Assembly (NCBI GenBank): GCA_018242525.1
Contig: JAFEBS010000029.1
Coordinates: forward strand, 1 to 38,694
Source: Planctomycetota bacterium
Lineage (GTDB): Bacteria; Planctomycetota; Planctomycetia; Planctomycetales; Planctomycetaceae
Length of the DNA: 38,694 nucleotides
Reading direction: 5' to 3'
Numbering within the stretch: position 1 is the stretch's first letter; the number at the start of each line of letters is the position of its first letter. Below the pieces are notes generated by a model. That model ran no database searches. It was not told the DNA's origin and saw nothing but the letters and a program-made list of their open reading frames with translations. The position numbers were made by a program, and so were the translations under genes. This document shows, in pieces, positions 1-10,260 of the stretch.

Positions 1-54
1 CACGGTCTTACCGTCTTCGGGAAGGCCGTGTGAGTGCTCAATCGGCACGGCCAT
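1..54 (-). CDS. 5' end of an unidentified leftward gene, cut by the window edge
   Basis: An ATG on the minus strand at 54-52 is preceded by a clear Shine-Dalgarno sequence, AAGGAG, about eight bases upstream (plus-strand CTCCTT near 63-68). The frame stays open to base 1 and gives 18 residues beginning MAVPIEHSHGLPEDG. This is too short to identify. The strong ribosome binding site and the divergent arrangement with argB make a real gene more likely than chance. The 134 bases between this start and argB would then hold divergent promoters, but I see no convincing promoter boxes there. Confidence 0.5.
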   Translation of the reverse strand, partial: MAVPIEHSHGLPEDGKTV

Positions 55-188
55 GTCGAGGACTCCTTAACCGTCGCACACGATTCCCAATTTGAAAAAG
101 GCGATGGCCATGGTCGTAACGCCTCTGCGGATTGACACTTCGCGAAACGCCACCGTAAAATCGGAGTTTTTCCCGCGCCGAGTTCCTG

Positions 189-1088
189 TTGAGACACGAA
201 ATGCCGCAGAATCTCGAAGAGGCTGTCCGAAAAGCGGACGTTTTGGTCGAAGCCCTGAGCTGGGTACGCCAGTTCCGGGGTCGCCACGTCGTGATCAAAC
301 TGGGGGGGAGTGCGCTGGAGGAGACCGAGGCGGTCCGGTCGTTCCTGAACGACGTAATCTTCATGTCCACAGTCGGGATGCGTCCCATCCTGGTCCACGG
401 TGGTGGCAAGGCAATCAGCGCCGCGATGGCGAAAGCTGGTACCCAACCGCGATTCGTCCAGGGACGCCGTTATACCGATGACGAAACCTTGGAAATCGTC
501 GCCCGCACCTTATGTGGCGAGATCTGCGAAGGGCTTGTGGAAGAGATAAACCGTCAGGGTGGGGACGCGCGCGGTCTGCACTATCAATCGATGAATTGCC
601 TGAAGGGTCGCAAACTGATGCTACCGGGCGAGAATGGCGAACCGATCGACCTGGGCCGTGTCGGAGAGGTGACGGATATTGACCGCGATCTGCTGTTGAT
701 GACCTGTCGGGAAGGGGTGATTCCGGTCCTTCCTTCCGTGGCTCTGGATGACGAAGGTGCCAGGTTGAATGTGAATGCAGACACCGCAGCCGCCGCAGTC
801 GCCAGGTTGATCCAGGCGGAAAAACTGGTCTTCCTGAGTGACGTGCCAGGGATCTTCCTCGATCGAAAAGATCCGTCGACCCTGCAATCGCATCTGACAG
901 CCGCCCGCTGCCGGGAACTGATTCGCGATGGCGTGATTGACGCCGGAATGGTTCCCAAGGTGGAAGCGGCGCTGGAGGCTTTGCAAGCGGGCGTCCAAAA
1001 AGTTCACATCATTGATGCCCGAATCCCGCACTCCGTCTTGCTCGAAATCTATTCCAATGAAGGGATCGGCACCGAAATCGTCCTGTAA
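189..1088 (+). CDS. argB: acetylglutamate kinase ArgB
   Basis: Phosphorylates N-acetyl-L-glutamate with ATP, the second step of arginine synthesis, in the cytoplasm. The protein has 299 residues, the normal length for the amino-acid kinase family. Family motifs seen are the phosphate-binding IKLGGSALEE near the N-terminus, LVHGGGKAIS in the substrate region, and NVNADTAAAAVA with the following LVFLSDVPG typical of ArgB. The annotated start is TTG at 189. An in-frame ATG at 201 gives 295 residues and is equally plausible, since neither start has a strong ribosome binding site. It is the first gene of an argB-argD-argF-rph run on the same strand, with about 95 bases to the ATG of argD. The C-terminus GIGTEIVL is typical of the family. 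I did not look for, and cannot judge, whether the arginine-feedback N-terminal helix is functional here. Confidence 0.95.
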   Translation: MRHEMPQNLEEAVRKADVLVEALSWVRQFRGRHVVIKLGGSALEETEAVRSFLNDVIFMSTVGMRPILVHGGGKAISAAMAKAGTQPRFVQGRRYTDDETLEIVARTLCGEICEGLVEEINRQGGDARGLHYQSMNCLKGRKLMLPGENGEPIDLGRVGEVTDIDRDLLLMTCREGVIPVLPSVALDDEGARLNVNADTAAAAVARLIQAEKLVFLSDVPGIFLDRKDPSTLQSHLTAARCRELIRDGVIDAGMVPKVEAALEALQAGVQKVHIIDARIPHSVLLEIYSNEGIGTEIVL

Positions 1089-1183
1089 ATGAACCATTGC
1101 GTCCGTTCCCGAATTACGCTGCAGATTGACGAAATCCTCGTTTGACCTGCAACCCCGATCCCCTTGTATTCCGGCCATCAATC

Positions 1184-2389
1184 ATGCATCCCGCCGCCAC
1201 TCGCACCAGCCAGCAAACCATCGAACAGTTCGGAAAATACGTGATTCCGAACTACAAGCGTTACCCCGTCTGTATCGTGCATGGGGAAGGGACGGCTGTC
1301 TGGGATGCGGAAGGAAAACGCTACCTGGACCTGTTCCCCGGTTGGGGCTGCAACATCCTGGGACATTGTCCTCCGAAGGTGGTCAAGGCAGTGCAGGAGC
1401 AGGTGGCTCACCTGATCCATGTTCCGAATACCTGGTATACCGAAGCCCAGGGAAACTTCGCCGAGGCGATCTGTACGCGCAGTTTTGGCAAGGCGTTTTT
1501 TGCCAATAGCGGTGCGGAGGCGAATGAAGGAGCACTCAAGCTGGCCCGATTGCATTGTGGCCCGCAGAAATTCCGCACGATCACGTTTACGAACGGATTC
1601 CACGGACGCACGTTCGCTGCCGTCACCGCCACGGCCCAACCCAAGTACCACGAGGGACTGGGGCCGTTGTTGCCCGGTTTTCGCTATGCTCCGTTCAATG
1701 ATCTGGAAGCCGTTCGCGAACTGGTTGATGACGAGACCTGCGCCATCCTGCTGGAACCGGTCCAGGGCGAGGGGGGAGTCAACATTGCCGATGAGACCTT
1801 CCTGAAGGGGCTGCGTCAGTTGTGTGATGAGCGGGGCATGCTGCTGATTTTCGACGAAGTCCAGACCGGGATCGGACGGACAGGGCACTGGTTCGGCTAT
1901 CAGCATTCATCCGTTCAGCCTGACATCATCACCCTGGCCAAGGGGCTGGCGGCCGGTGTCGCCTGCGGCGCGTTTGTCTGCCGGGACCAGATCGCCCCCA
2001 GCCTGCGGCCGGGCATGCATGCCAGTACCTTCGGTGGCAATCCGCTCGCCATGGCGGCGGGACTTGCGACAATCCAGACGATCGAAGAAGAAGGCTTGCT
2101 GGCCAATTGCCAGAAAATGGCGGAACGATTCCGACAGCATTTCTCAAAGCTGCGGGAAGAATTGCCGATCATCAAGGATCTGCGGATTCGCGGCATGATG
2201 ATCGGGGTTGAACTGGCAATTCCTGCCACTCCTGCGGTGGCGAAATGCATGGAACGGGGAGTCTTGATCAATGCGACGCATGACACCGTGGTTCGGTTGC
2301 TGCCTCCGTTGAACATCACTGCCGAACAGGTAGACGAAGGTTGTGCCGTGGTTGCCACCGTCTTGCGGGAAATGGCCAACGAAGTGTGA
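1184..2389 (+). CDS. argD: acetylornithine aminotransferase ArgD
   Basis: PLP-dependent class-III aminotransferase that converts N-acetylglutamate semialdehyde and glutamate to N-acetylornithine and 2-oxoglutarate, the fourth step of arginine synthesis. The 401-residue product has the family order: FPGWGCNILGH near the N-terminus, FANSGAEANEGALKLAR for cofactor phosphate binding, FHGRTFAA, the LLEPVQGEGG segment, DEVQTGIGRTG holding the PLP-contacting aspartate, and TLAKGLAAGV holding the Schiff-base lysine. The frame is open back to a TTG at 1142, but the ATG at 1184 matches the family N-terminus (HPAATRTSQQTIEQFGKYV) and is preferred. It lies between argB and argF, which agrees with the arginine role. 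Succinylornithine or GABA transaminase activity cannot be excluded from sequence, but context favours ArgD. Confidence 0.95.
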   Translation: MHPAATRTSQQTIEQFGKYVIPNYKRYPVCIVHGEGTAVWDAEGKRYLDLFPGWGCNILGHCPPKVVKAVQEQVAHLIHVPNTWYTEAQGNFAEAICTRSFGKAFFANSGAEANEGALKLARLHCGPQKFRTITFTNGFHGRTFAAVTATAQPKYHEGLGPLLPGFRYAPFNDLEAVRELVDDETCAILLEPVQGEGGVNIADETFLKGLRQLCDERGMLLIFDEVQTGIGRTGHWFGYQHSSVQPDIITLAKGLAAGVACGAFVCRDQIAPSLRPGMHASTFGGNPLAMAAGLATIQTIEEEGLLANCQKMAERFRQHFSKLREELPIIKDLRIRGMMIGVELAIPATPAVAKCMERGVLINATHDTVVRLLPPLNITAEQVDEGCAVVATVLREMANEV

Positions 2390-2465
2390 CTGACGCCCGT
2401 ACGAATCTCAGACTGCGGCATGAAGTGCAATTGTTGAAGGTTGACCAATGAATCGCCATGACTTG

Positions 2466-2487
2466 AGGCCCCCATCTAGCGGGGCCT
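2466..2487. other. short perfect hairpin between argD and argF
   Basis: AGGCCCC at 2466-2472 pairs perfectly with GGGGCCT at 2481-2487 across an eight-base loop. No T-tract follows, so it is not a classic intrinsic terminator. The argD-argF gap is 218 bases, longer than the other gaps in the arg run, and two TACAAT sequences lie near 2574-2586 just before argF, so argF may have its own promoter. The hairpin may lower readthrough or protect the argD transcript end. This is inference from base pairing only. Confidence 0.3.
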
Positions 2488-2607
2488 TCGCGACTCACCC
2501 CCGGTGAGAAACGGGAAGGCCGTCGATTTCCGGGCCTGCGCGCGTCCCGGTGATTCACTGTGTTCACACCTTCTACAATCTACAATTGCCCTTCGGATTG
2601 ATTTGTC

Positions 2608-3531
2608 ATGCGTCATTTGAATTCTTTGCTGGACATGATTCCAGCCGATGTGGAATCCATTTTCGCGGTTTCTCAGGAGCTGAAAACACGCTCTGCCCGC
2701 GGAGATCGTCCCCAGGTTTTGTCCGGCCGGGTCCTGACCCAGGTCTTTGAGAAGCCATCGCTGCGCACCCGGCTCAGCTTTGATGCCGCCATGATGCAGT
2801 TGGGCGGGAACAGTCTGTTTCTGACCGCTCAGGAAGCGGGAATCGGCGGGCGGGAATCGGTCAAGGACGTGGCCCGCGTCATCGGCGGCTATAGCGATGT
2901 CATCGCGCTGCGGACATTTTCGCAGAAGTTGATCGACAACTTCATTGAATTCTCCGGCGTTCCAATCATCAACGGGTTGTCGGATGAGCGACATCCGTGC
3001 CAGGCCCTGACAGACCTGTTCACCATACGTGAAGCCTTCGGTGATCTGAAGGGGCAAAAAATTGCCTTCGTGGGTGACGGGAACAATGTTGCCAACTCAC
3101 TGGCAATCGCGGCGGCCATCTGTGGTATTGCGATGTCGGTCTGCGCGCCGGTCGGATATCGACTGGATGATGACTTCCTGAAACAATTGAAGAAGAAATA
3201 CCCCGACAGCCAGGTGACCCAGACCGACGATTTCAAGTCCGCATTGAAGGATGCGTCGATCATCTATACGGATGTCTGGACGAGCATGGGACAGGAAGCG
3301 GAAGAATCACAGCGACGGCAGGTGTTTGGTCCGTTTCAAGTCAACGCCAAGCTGATGAAGTTGGCTCCAAAGACGGCGCGGTTCATGCACTGCCTGCCCG
3401 CCAAACGCGGCCTGGAAGTCACCGACGAAGTCATTGACGGACCGCAAAGCCTGGCGTTTGTGCAAGCAGAAAATCGAATGCACCTGGCCAAGGGGTTGAT
3501 CCTGTGGGTGCTTGAAAAGCCGATTGGGTAA
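2608..3531 (+). CDS. argF: ornithine carbamoyltransferase ArgF
   Basis: Transfers the carbamoyl group from carbamoyl phosphate to ornithine to give citrulline, in the cytoplasm. The 307 residues match the usual family length. Diagnostic motifs are FEKPSLRTRLSF (the SxRT carbamoyl-phosphate loop; most relatives have STRT, SLRT is a known variant), HPCQALTDL, the DVWTSMGQE segment of the ornithine-binding half and FMHCLPAKRG with the HCLP catalytic cysteine. The DVWTSMGQE and HCLP motifs favour ornithine over aspartate carbamoyltransferase. ATG at 2608 gives the expected N-terminus MRHLNSLLDM. It follows argD after 218 bases and precedes rph by 35 bases, so argF and rph are probably co-transcribed. 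Confidence 0.96.
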   Translation: MRHLNSLLDMIPADVESIFAVSQELKTRSARGDRPQVLSGRVLTQVFEKPSLRTRLSFDAAMMQLGGNSLFLTAQEAGIGGRESVKDVARVIGGYSDVIALRTFSQKLIDNFIEFSGVPIINGLSDERHPCQALTDLFTIREAFGDLKGQKIAFVGDGNNVANSLAIAAAICGIAMSVCAPVGYRLDDDFLKQLKKKYPDSQVTQTDDFKSALKDASIIYTDVWTSMGQEAEESQRRQVFGPFQVNAKLMKLAPKTARFMHCLPAKRGLEVTDEVIDGPQSLAFVQAENRMHLAKGLILWVLEKPIG

Positions 3532-3566
3532 TCCGGACTCGAAGCGTTTCCAACGAAAGACATCCT

Positions 3567-4304
3567 GTGCGACATGATCAGCGGCAGCCCAACGAACTTC
3601 GTCCAATCCGAGTCCAGCGGCATTTCACCGGCGCAGCGCCGGGAAGTGTGCTGATTCAGGCGGGCCGCACCACAGTCCTGTGTACCGCCAGCATCGACAG
3701 CACGCTGCCCCCCTGGAAGGCTGCCGCCAATCCGGCAGAAGCCGTAGGGTGGCTGACGGCGGAGTATTCGATGCTGCCCGGCAGTACGGCGCCGCGCAAG
3801 AAGCGGGAACGGGAAAAAATGGATGGCCGGTCGACAGAAATCCAGCGGTTGATCGGTCGCAGCCTGCGCGCCGCGGTCGATTTCAAGGCCCTGGGGGGAC
3901 GTACAATCACCGTGGACTGTGATGTTCTGGAAGCCGACGGTGGAACGCGTACGCTCAGTATCACGGGGGGCTTCATTGCGTTGTGCGATGCGATTGCCTC
4001 AATCCAGGGCGAATTGCCCGCCGATCAACCCGTGCTGACTAAGAGTCTGGCCGCAGTCAGCGTCGGAGTCATTAACGGCATCCCGGTCATGGATCTGGAC
4101 TACATCGAAGACAGCACTGCGGAAGTCGACTTGAACGTGGTGATGACCGGGAACGGAGAGTTCATCGAAGTCCAGGGAACCGCCGAAGGAAAGCCGTTCT
4201 CGCGTGAATTTCTCAACCAGCAACTGGATCTGGCAGCCGCGGGGATTGCGCAATTGACCAGACTGCAGCGTGAAGCTCTGGGGACCGCGTGGCCATTTGC
4301 CTGA
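3567..4304 (+). CDS. rph: ribonuclease PH
   Basis: Phosphorolytic 3'-5' exoribonuclease that trims the 3' ends of tRNA precursors using inorganic phosphate. The 245 residues are the normal length. The start is GTG at 3567, giving MRHDQRQPNELRPIRVQRHF, which corresponds to the family N-terminus R-x-x-x-R-P-x-x-x-R. Other markers are PGSVLIQAGRTTVLCTAS, GWLTAEYSMLPGST, the arginine-rich GRSLRAAVD, the DCDVLEADGGTRTLSITG block and the MDLDYIEDSTAEVDLNVV region with its acidic catalytic residues. The C-terminal lysine- or arginine-rich tail of some relatives is absent, and the protein ends at AWPFA. It follows argF closely. The frame after its TGA stays open for another 63 codons (see the next entry). 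Confidence 0.95.
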   Translation: MRHDQRQPNELRPIRVQRHFTGAAPGSVLIQAGRTTVLCTASIDSTLPPWKAAANPAEAVGWLTAEYSMLPGSTAPRKKREREKMDGRSTEIQRLIGRSLRAAVDFKALGGRTITVDCDVLEADGGTRTLSITGGFIALCDAIASIQGELPADQPVLTKSLAAVSVGVINGIPVMDLDYIEDSTAEVDLNVVMTGNGEFIEVQGTAEGKPFSREFLNQQLDLAAAGIAQLTRLQREALGTAWPFA

Positions 4305-4496
4305 CGGGCAACTTCCAACAAATCCGGCGGCAATGGTGTGCTGGTAAAATCGTCACCACTCACGTCGGCCGATGTTGACGCATCCGCCATGCAGGGGACG
4401 GTGAAGGTCGGTTGGATCTACAACACAGTCACCGGCCAATTCATGGTGAATTCGACGGCGACTCCCGCCAGCGGGGAGGCACCGAGTGCCCTCTGA
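4305..4496 (+). pseudogene. coding-like remnant resembling a pilin/pseudopilin C-terminus
   Basis: Directly after the rph stop, the same frame runs open for 63 codons to a TGA at 4494-4496. The translation does not look random: it contains SADVDASAMQGTVKVGWIY followed by NTVTGQFMVNSTAT and a short A/P/S/G tail. A G-W-(I/V)-Y-N-x-x-T-G-x-x-x-x-N pattern near the end is typical of type IV pilins and type II secretion pseudopilins, whose C-terminal strands often read GWVYN..TG. No prepilin N-terminus (G-F-T-L-x-E) is present, because the preceding sequence is the complete rph gene. I therefore read it as the 3' end of a lost pilin-like gene. The alternative is a 35-residue peptide starting at the ATG at 4389. 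The family assignment is by pattern recognition only. Confidence 0.4.
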
Positions 4497-4505
4497 CAAA
4501 TCGAG

Positions 4506-5939
4506 TCAGGCCGCCTTGCGGACCGACCGCCGAACTTCGCGCAGGTCGACCATGTCGTGAATGTTACCGCGCACCGGATGGCTTTCGAACCGGCCATCCT
4601 GTTCATCGAGTCGCATCATCAGGGCGGTGGTCGGGCAGAGCATGGTCGAAATAACTTTTCCACTGACTTCCGACATGGGCAGGGCCGTCACCTTGAAGCG
4701 TTGCAGAATCGTTGGCAGGACCGATTTCAAGATCATCATGGCCAGCGGGGCTCCGATGCACATCCGCGGCCCCGCCCCGAAGGGCAGATATTCATACGGA
4801 GACGGATTGATCGTCAGCCAGCGTTCTGGGCGAAATTCTTCAGGATTTGGATACAGTTCCGGCATGTGGTGCGTCATGAACTGACTGAAGACAATTCCCG
4901 CTCCGGGGGCCAGGGCGAACGGCCCCAACTGAGTCGCCACAGCGTTGACTCGCTGCGAATACGACGATGCGGGCAGGATCCGCATGCTTTCCTTGACGAC
5001 CCGTTCGGTACAGTGCAATCGATCAATCTGTTCGACACCGGGAAATCCACCGTCCAGTTCCGTATTTAACTCGTGATGCAATTCCGTCATCACTGACGGA
5101 TGCTCCGCCAGGAGAAACAGCGTCCAGGCGAGCGTATGAGCCGTCGTCAGGTGTGCCGCGCCGAACATGAGAGCCGACTGACCGATCAATTCCTGGTCCG
5201 AGATGCTTCCCTGTTCGTCGTGAGCACTGATCATCAGCGACAGGGCGTCTCGTCCCGTCGGATTACTCTTGCGCTGACTGATCATCGACTTGATTTCGAC
5301 TTCCAGTTTGCCAGCGTATTCCAGCAGTTCTCCATAGCGATTGGCGATGCCCTGGTTGGCGACGAAGGCACCCATCCCCAGTTCGTGATTCATATGGACC
5401 CAATGGTCGATCATGTGACCGATACGGTAGGCCATTTCCACGTCGTCGATGCCAAACAGGATCGTACTGGTCAGCCGCAGCATGAAATCGGTCATATCGC
5501 GATTGATGTCTCGTTCGTCCCCTGGCTTCCATTGCGAAACCATTTCTTCCGTCAGTTGGCGAACTGTGGGCACATAATTCAGGATCGCCTTCTTGAGAAA
5601 CGCGTCCATGACCAGTCGGCGCTGCCGCTTGTGCACCTCACCATTCATGCTGAGCAGTCCGGACGTCAAATGGCGTTGGGGCGAATTCCGCGAACCACGA
5701 ATGGCGAAAAACTGCGAGTGAAACGTGGTTCCATCGCTGAGAATCTGGTGATTGAGTTCCGGCCCAAATGCAAAATAAACCCGTTGCCCCTCGTCTTCCA
5801 GCGCCGCGACATTTCCGTGGCGGGAATTCAACTTGCGCATGCATGCGATCGGATCATCCGGAAAATCGAGCAGCCGCCCGCGTGTAATCGGCAGAGGCTC
5901 GTCGGTTCCGAGGTTCAGGACCAGATTGGGGGTCGACAT
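4506..5939 (-). CDS. cytochrome P450
   Basis: Soluble bacterial-type haem monooxygenase of 477 residues if started at the ATG at 5939 (MSTPNLVLNLGTDEP). The frame is open to 6092, but those extra codons do not resemble a P450 N-terminus. Visible landmarks are the K-helix ExxR in VVKESMRILP, the FRPERW meander segment and the haem loop FGAGPRMCIGAP with the iron-ligating cysteine at about residue 394. The I-helix reads LMFGAAHLTTAHTLAWTL: both threonines are present, but the acidic residue that normally precedes them (A-G-x-D/E-T) is leucine at about residue 264. The substrate is unknown. No ferredoxin, reductase or biosynthetic partner is nearby. It lies downstream of glgB on the same strand, with about 166 bases between them. 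Confidence 0.93.
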   Translation of the reverse strand: MSTPNLVLNLGTDEPLPITRGRLLDFPDDPIACMRKLNSRHGNVAALEDEGQRVYFAFGPELNHQILSDGTTFHSQFFAIRGSRNSPQRHLTSGLLSMNGEVHKRQRRLVMDAFLKKAILNYVPTVRQLTEEMVSQWKPGDERDINRDMTDFMLRLTSTILFGIDDVEMAYRIGHMIDHWVHMNHELGMGAFVANQGIANRYGELLEYAGKLEVEIKSMISQRKSNPTGRDALSLMISAHDEQGSISDQELIGQSALMFGAAHLTTAHTLAWTLFLLAEHPSVMTELHHELNTELDGGFPGVEQIDRLHCTERVVKESMRILPASSYSQRVNAVATQLGPFALAPGAGIVFSQFMTHHMPELYPNPEEFRPERWLTINPSPYEYLPFGAGPRMCIGAPLAMMILKSVLPTILQRFKVTALPMSEVSGKVISTMLCPTTALMMRLDEQDGRFESHPVRGNIHDMVDLREVRRSVRKAA

Positions 5940-6105
5940 GTCGTGCATCCATGCAGCCGGTCGGAAAGGTATCCTTACCCCTCCCAAAAGTTCGCGCCAC
6001 TTCGGCTTGTAGCAGGAATGCCAACCCGCACCAAGAGAAGTTTCGTGGCGGCTTTGAAAAAAAAGAAATGCCAGACCCCAGTCCATCGCCACCCGTTTGA
6101 GATGG

Positions 6106-7965
<1,860 letters not shown>

Positions 7966-8218
7966 CCGTGATACCTGATCTGTTTCAAAAACAGCCTGAA
8001 AGTCGGGGTCGAGCCCTCGCAAACGCACCGGTCACGCGTTCCGGGACATCACTACCGAATGTGCCGGAAAAAACAGCTGGATGGTATCAGTTGGTGTACC
8101 GTCCGACAATGGTCTGAATTCCTTGCTCGTTGGCAAGTTCCGTTGGAGATCTTCTTTCAAGCACGGTGTAGAGTTGCCTCGTCTGCATCATGTCGTACCG
8201 CTTCATTTCTGGTGTTAA

Positions 8219-9160
8219 ATGGGTGGATTTGCAGTGACTTTAATGCGTGGGCAACTTTTGACGACCGGACCGCTGGCGCTCATCGCCGTCTGCTACGCCA
8301 TTTCCGCGCCGTCGTCCGTTCCAGCCACCCGAATTGACCAGCTTTTGCCGACGGTGACTTTAGGTGAGACCGGCGGCGCGACGAATGTGGACTGCCGAAG
8401 AGCTTGCGACGTTTTGACTCAGCGGTTACCCACGGATTGGAAAGTTGTTCGCCACGAACCGTTTGTGATCGCGGGCGACTGCTCGACGGAGGATCTCGAC
8501 CGTCATTATCACGAGACAATCGTTCCGACCGCGCGAGCACTCTCGGTACAGTTCTTCGATGTTCATCCCCGCTGGCCGATCACGATCATTTTGTGCTCCA
8601 CCGACGAAAGTTACCGGGAATGCAACCGATCCCTGGGCGAACGGGATCGCAGTGACTACGCGGGAATCTATTCGCGGTTGGAACACCGCGTCATCGTGAA
8701 TATCGCGACGGGCGAGGGAACCCTGGCCCACGAATTGACGCATGCGCTGGCTCATGCCGATTGCCCGGACCTTCCCGAATGGTTTGACGAGGGGTTGGCA
8801 TCGTTGTTCGAGGAATGTGAATTCTCCACGGATGGATTGCGATTAGTGGGGCTGGAAAACTGGCGCGGTGCCGTTCTGAAGAGATCGGTGCAAAGCGGCC
8901 GCATGCCATCAGTGGTGGAAATGGCTCGTGAGAAGTTTGCCTTGGAAAACGCGTCCTTCGACTACGCCCAGGCCCGATACTTCTGCCTGTTCCTGCAGCA
9001 GAAAAACCTGCTGGAACCGTTCTATCGGAAATGCCGAACGCATGCGCGGGTCAACCGCGACGGCATGGAATCGCTGGCAGAAGTGATGGGGACCGTGGAT
9101 TTGCACGTTGTCGACACGCAGTTTCAGGCGTGGATCGAGACCTTGCAGGCCGAACTGTGA
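8219..9160 (+). CDS. secreted HEXXH (peptidase MA-like) protein
   Basis: A 313-residue protein with a hydrophobic N-terminal segment (about residues 13-30, LLTTGPLALIAVCYAISA) that looks like a signal peptide or membrane anchor. The core motif is GTLAHELTHALAHA followed by LPEWFDEGLASLFEE: H171-E172-x-x-H175 with a downstream glutamate at E191. This is the zinc-binding pattern of gluzincin-type metallopeptidases of the peptidase MA superfamily (DUF1570-like in planctomycetes). The remainder, including the FFDVHPRWPITIILCSTDESYR strand region, fits the same superfamily. The substrate is unknown. An in-frame ATG at 8243 is an alternative start that keeps the hydrophobic segment. It is divergent from glgB, with a 253-base gap that holds no gene I recognise, and it converges on the DUF58 gene with only 37 bases between them. 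Confidence 0.75.
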   Translation: MGGFAVTLMRGQLLTTGPLALIAVCYAISAPSSVPATRIDQLLPTVTLGETGGATNVDCRRACDVLTQRLPTDWKVVRHEPFVIAGDCSTEDLDRHYHETIVPTARALSVQFFDVHPRWPITIILCSTDESYRECNRSLGERDRSDYAGIYSRLEHRVIVNIATGEGTLAHELTHALAHADCPDLPEWFDEGLASLFEECEFSTDGLRLVGLENWRGAVLKRSVQSGRMPSVVEMAREKFALENASFDYAQARYFCLFLQQKNLLEPFYRKCRTHARVNRDGMESLAEVMGTVDLHVVDTQFQAWIETLQAEL

Positions 9161-9197
9161 ATGCCCTGGTAAACGCGGCCCGGGCGCGAATGAGTCT

Positions 9198-10106
9198 TCA
9201 GAATCTCGCTTTGCGCTGCGACAGGTATTCCACCAGCGCACGATCGAAGTGCATGCTGGTGTCGAGGGGAACGTAATCGGTTCCCATGCTCAGGCATTCG
9301 CGTTTGTATTTCTGACGCAGCTCTTCGACGGCTCCCAGGTAATCGCCACGGATTCCAGCGGCGTCGACAATCATCCGATCACCCGTTTCGGGATCCTCGA
9401 AATCAGACAGCCCCTCGAAGGGAAACTTCACCTCGGCTTCGTCCAGCACATGGAACAGGATCACGTCATGCCCGGCGTGCCGCAGCATGTGCAGGCTGTC
9501 GAGCACCGGTTGTGGATCGCACAGCAGATCCGAAAAAATCATCATCAGGCTGCGGTGCCGGATCATGGCGGCGATGCGTCGCACGTTTCCCGCCAGATCC
9601 GTCTGGCCCGCGGGCCTGGCCTTCGACAGAAGCGCCAGCATGTTGCCCAACTGGCTTCGTTTGCTGCGCGCCGGCAGGCAGACTCGCAACTGGGTGTCGA
9701 ACGTCATCAGGCCGATGGGATCCTGCTGATGAATCATCAGGTACGCCAGGGCCGCCGCCAGGCAGGTGCAGTAGTCGAACTTGGTCAGTTCCTGCCGATA
9801 GGTGTAGCCCATGCTCTCGGACAGGTCCATCAGGATATACCCCGAGATGTTGGTCTCGGCCTGGTACTTCTTGACATAGAACCGGTCGGTTTTGGCGAAG
9901 ACCAGCCAGTCAATATCCTTGGGATCATCTCCCTGCGAGTACCTGCGATGTTCGCTGAATTCGACGCTGAATCCCTGGAACGGGCTGGCATGCAGGCCGC
10001 TCAGAAACCCCTCAACGATGAACCTGGCGCGCAGATCTAGTCTCGCCACATTGCGAATGACGGAAGGTTTCAGGAACTGTTCGGCACCTGGCATCAGAGC
10101 GACCAT
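9198..10106 (-). CDS. DUF58 domain protein with von Willebrand A-like fold
   Basis: A 302-residue protein of the DUF58 family. Typical features are the segment FSEHRRYSQGDDPKDIDWLVFAK, a tyrosine- and lysine-rich strand FYVKKYQAE, and YILMDLSESMGYT, which carries a MIDAS-like D-x-S-x-S metal site of the VWA fold. Family members usually sit beside a MoxR AAA+ ATPase and VWA proteins. None of these occurs here, so this copy stands alone or its partners lie elsewhere. No membrane segment is evident, so it is probably cytoplasmic. ATG at 10106 is the only good start. The molecular role is not established for the family; links to envelope maturation or chaperone-like complexes are only inference. 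Confidence 0.88.
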   Translation of the reverse strand: MVALMPGAEQFLKPSVIRNVARLDLRARFIVEGFLSGLHASPFQGFSVEFSEHRRYSQGDDPKDIDWLVFAKTDRFYVKKYQAETNISGYILMDLSESMGYTYRQELTKFDYCTCLAAALAYLMIHQQDPIGLMTFDTQLRVCLPARSKRSQLGNMLALLSKARPAGQTDLAGNVRRIAAMIRHRSLMMIFSDLLCDPQPVLDSLHMLRHAGHDVILFHVLDEAEVKFPFEGLSDFEDPETGDRMIVDAAGIRGDYLGAVEELRQKYKRECLSMGTDYVPLDTSMHFDRALVEYLSQRKARF

Positions 10107-10189
10107 GCGTTCGAGGGAATCAATGCCGACATTCTGGCATCGATCGGCGTTTTCGTGCCACGGCAGGTACTATCCTCGATCCGCGGGAC

Positions 10190-10228
10190 AAAAAAAAGCA
10201 CCCGACGGGATTCCCCACTTCGGGCGCT
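10190..10228 (-). terminator. intrinsic terminator of the BBP7-like gene
   Basis: Read on the minus strand, AGCGCCCGA (10228-10220) can pair with TCGGGTGCT (10205-10197), with one G-U pair, around a 14-base loop, and it is followed by a run of eight T residues (plus-strand A at 10190-10197). It lies about 33 bases past the stop of the outer-membrane protein gene and upstream of the DUF58 gene, so those two genes are probably separate units. Confidence 0.75.
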
Positions 10229-10260
10229 TGGAACGATGGTCGTTGATGCCAATCACTCGA

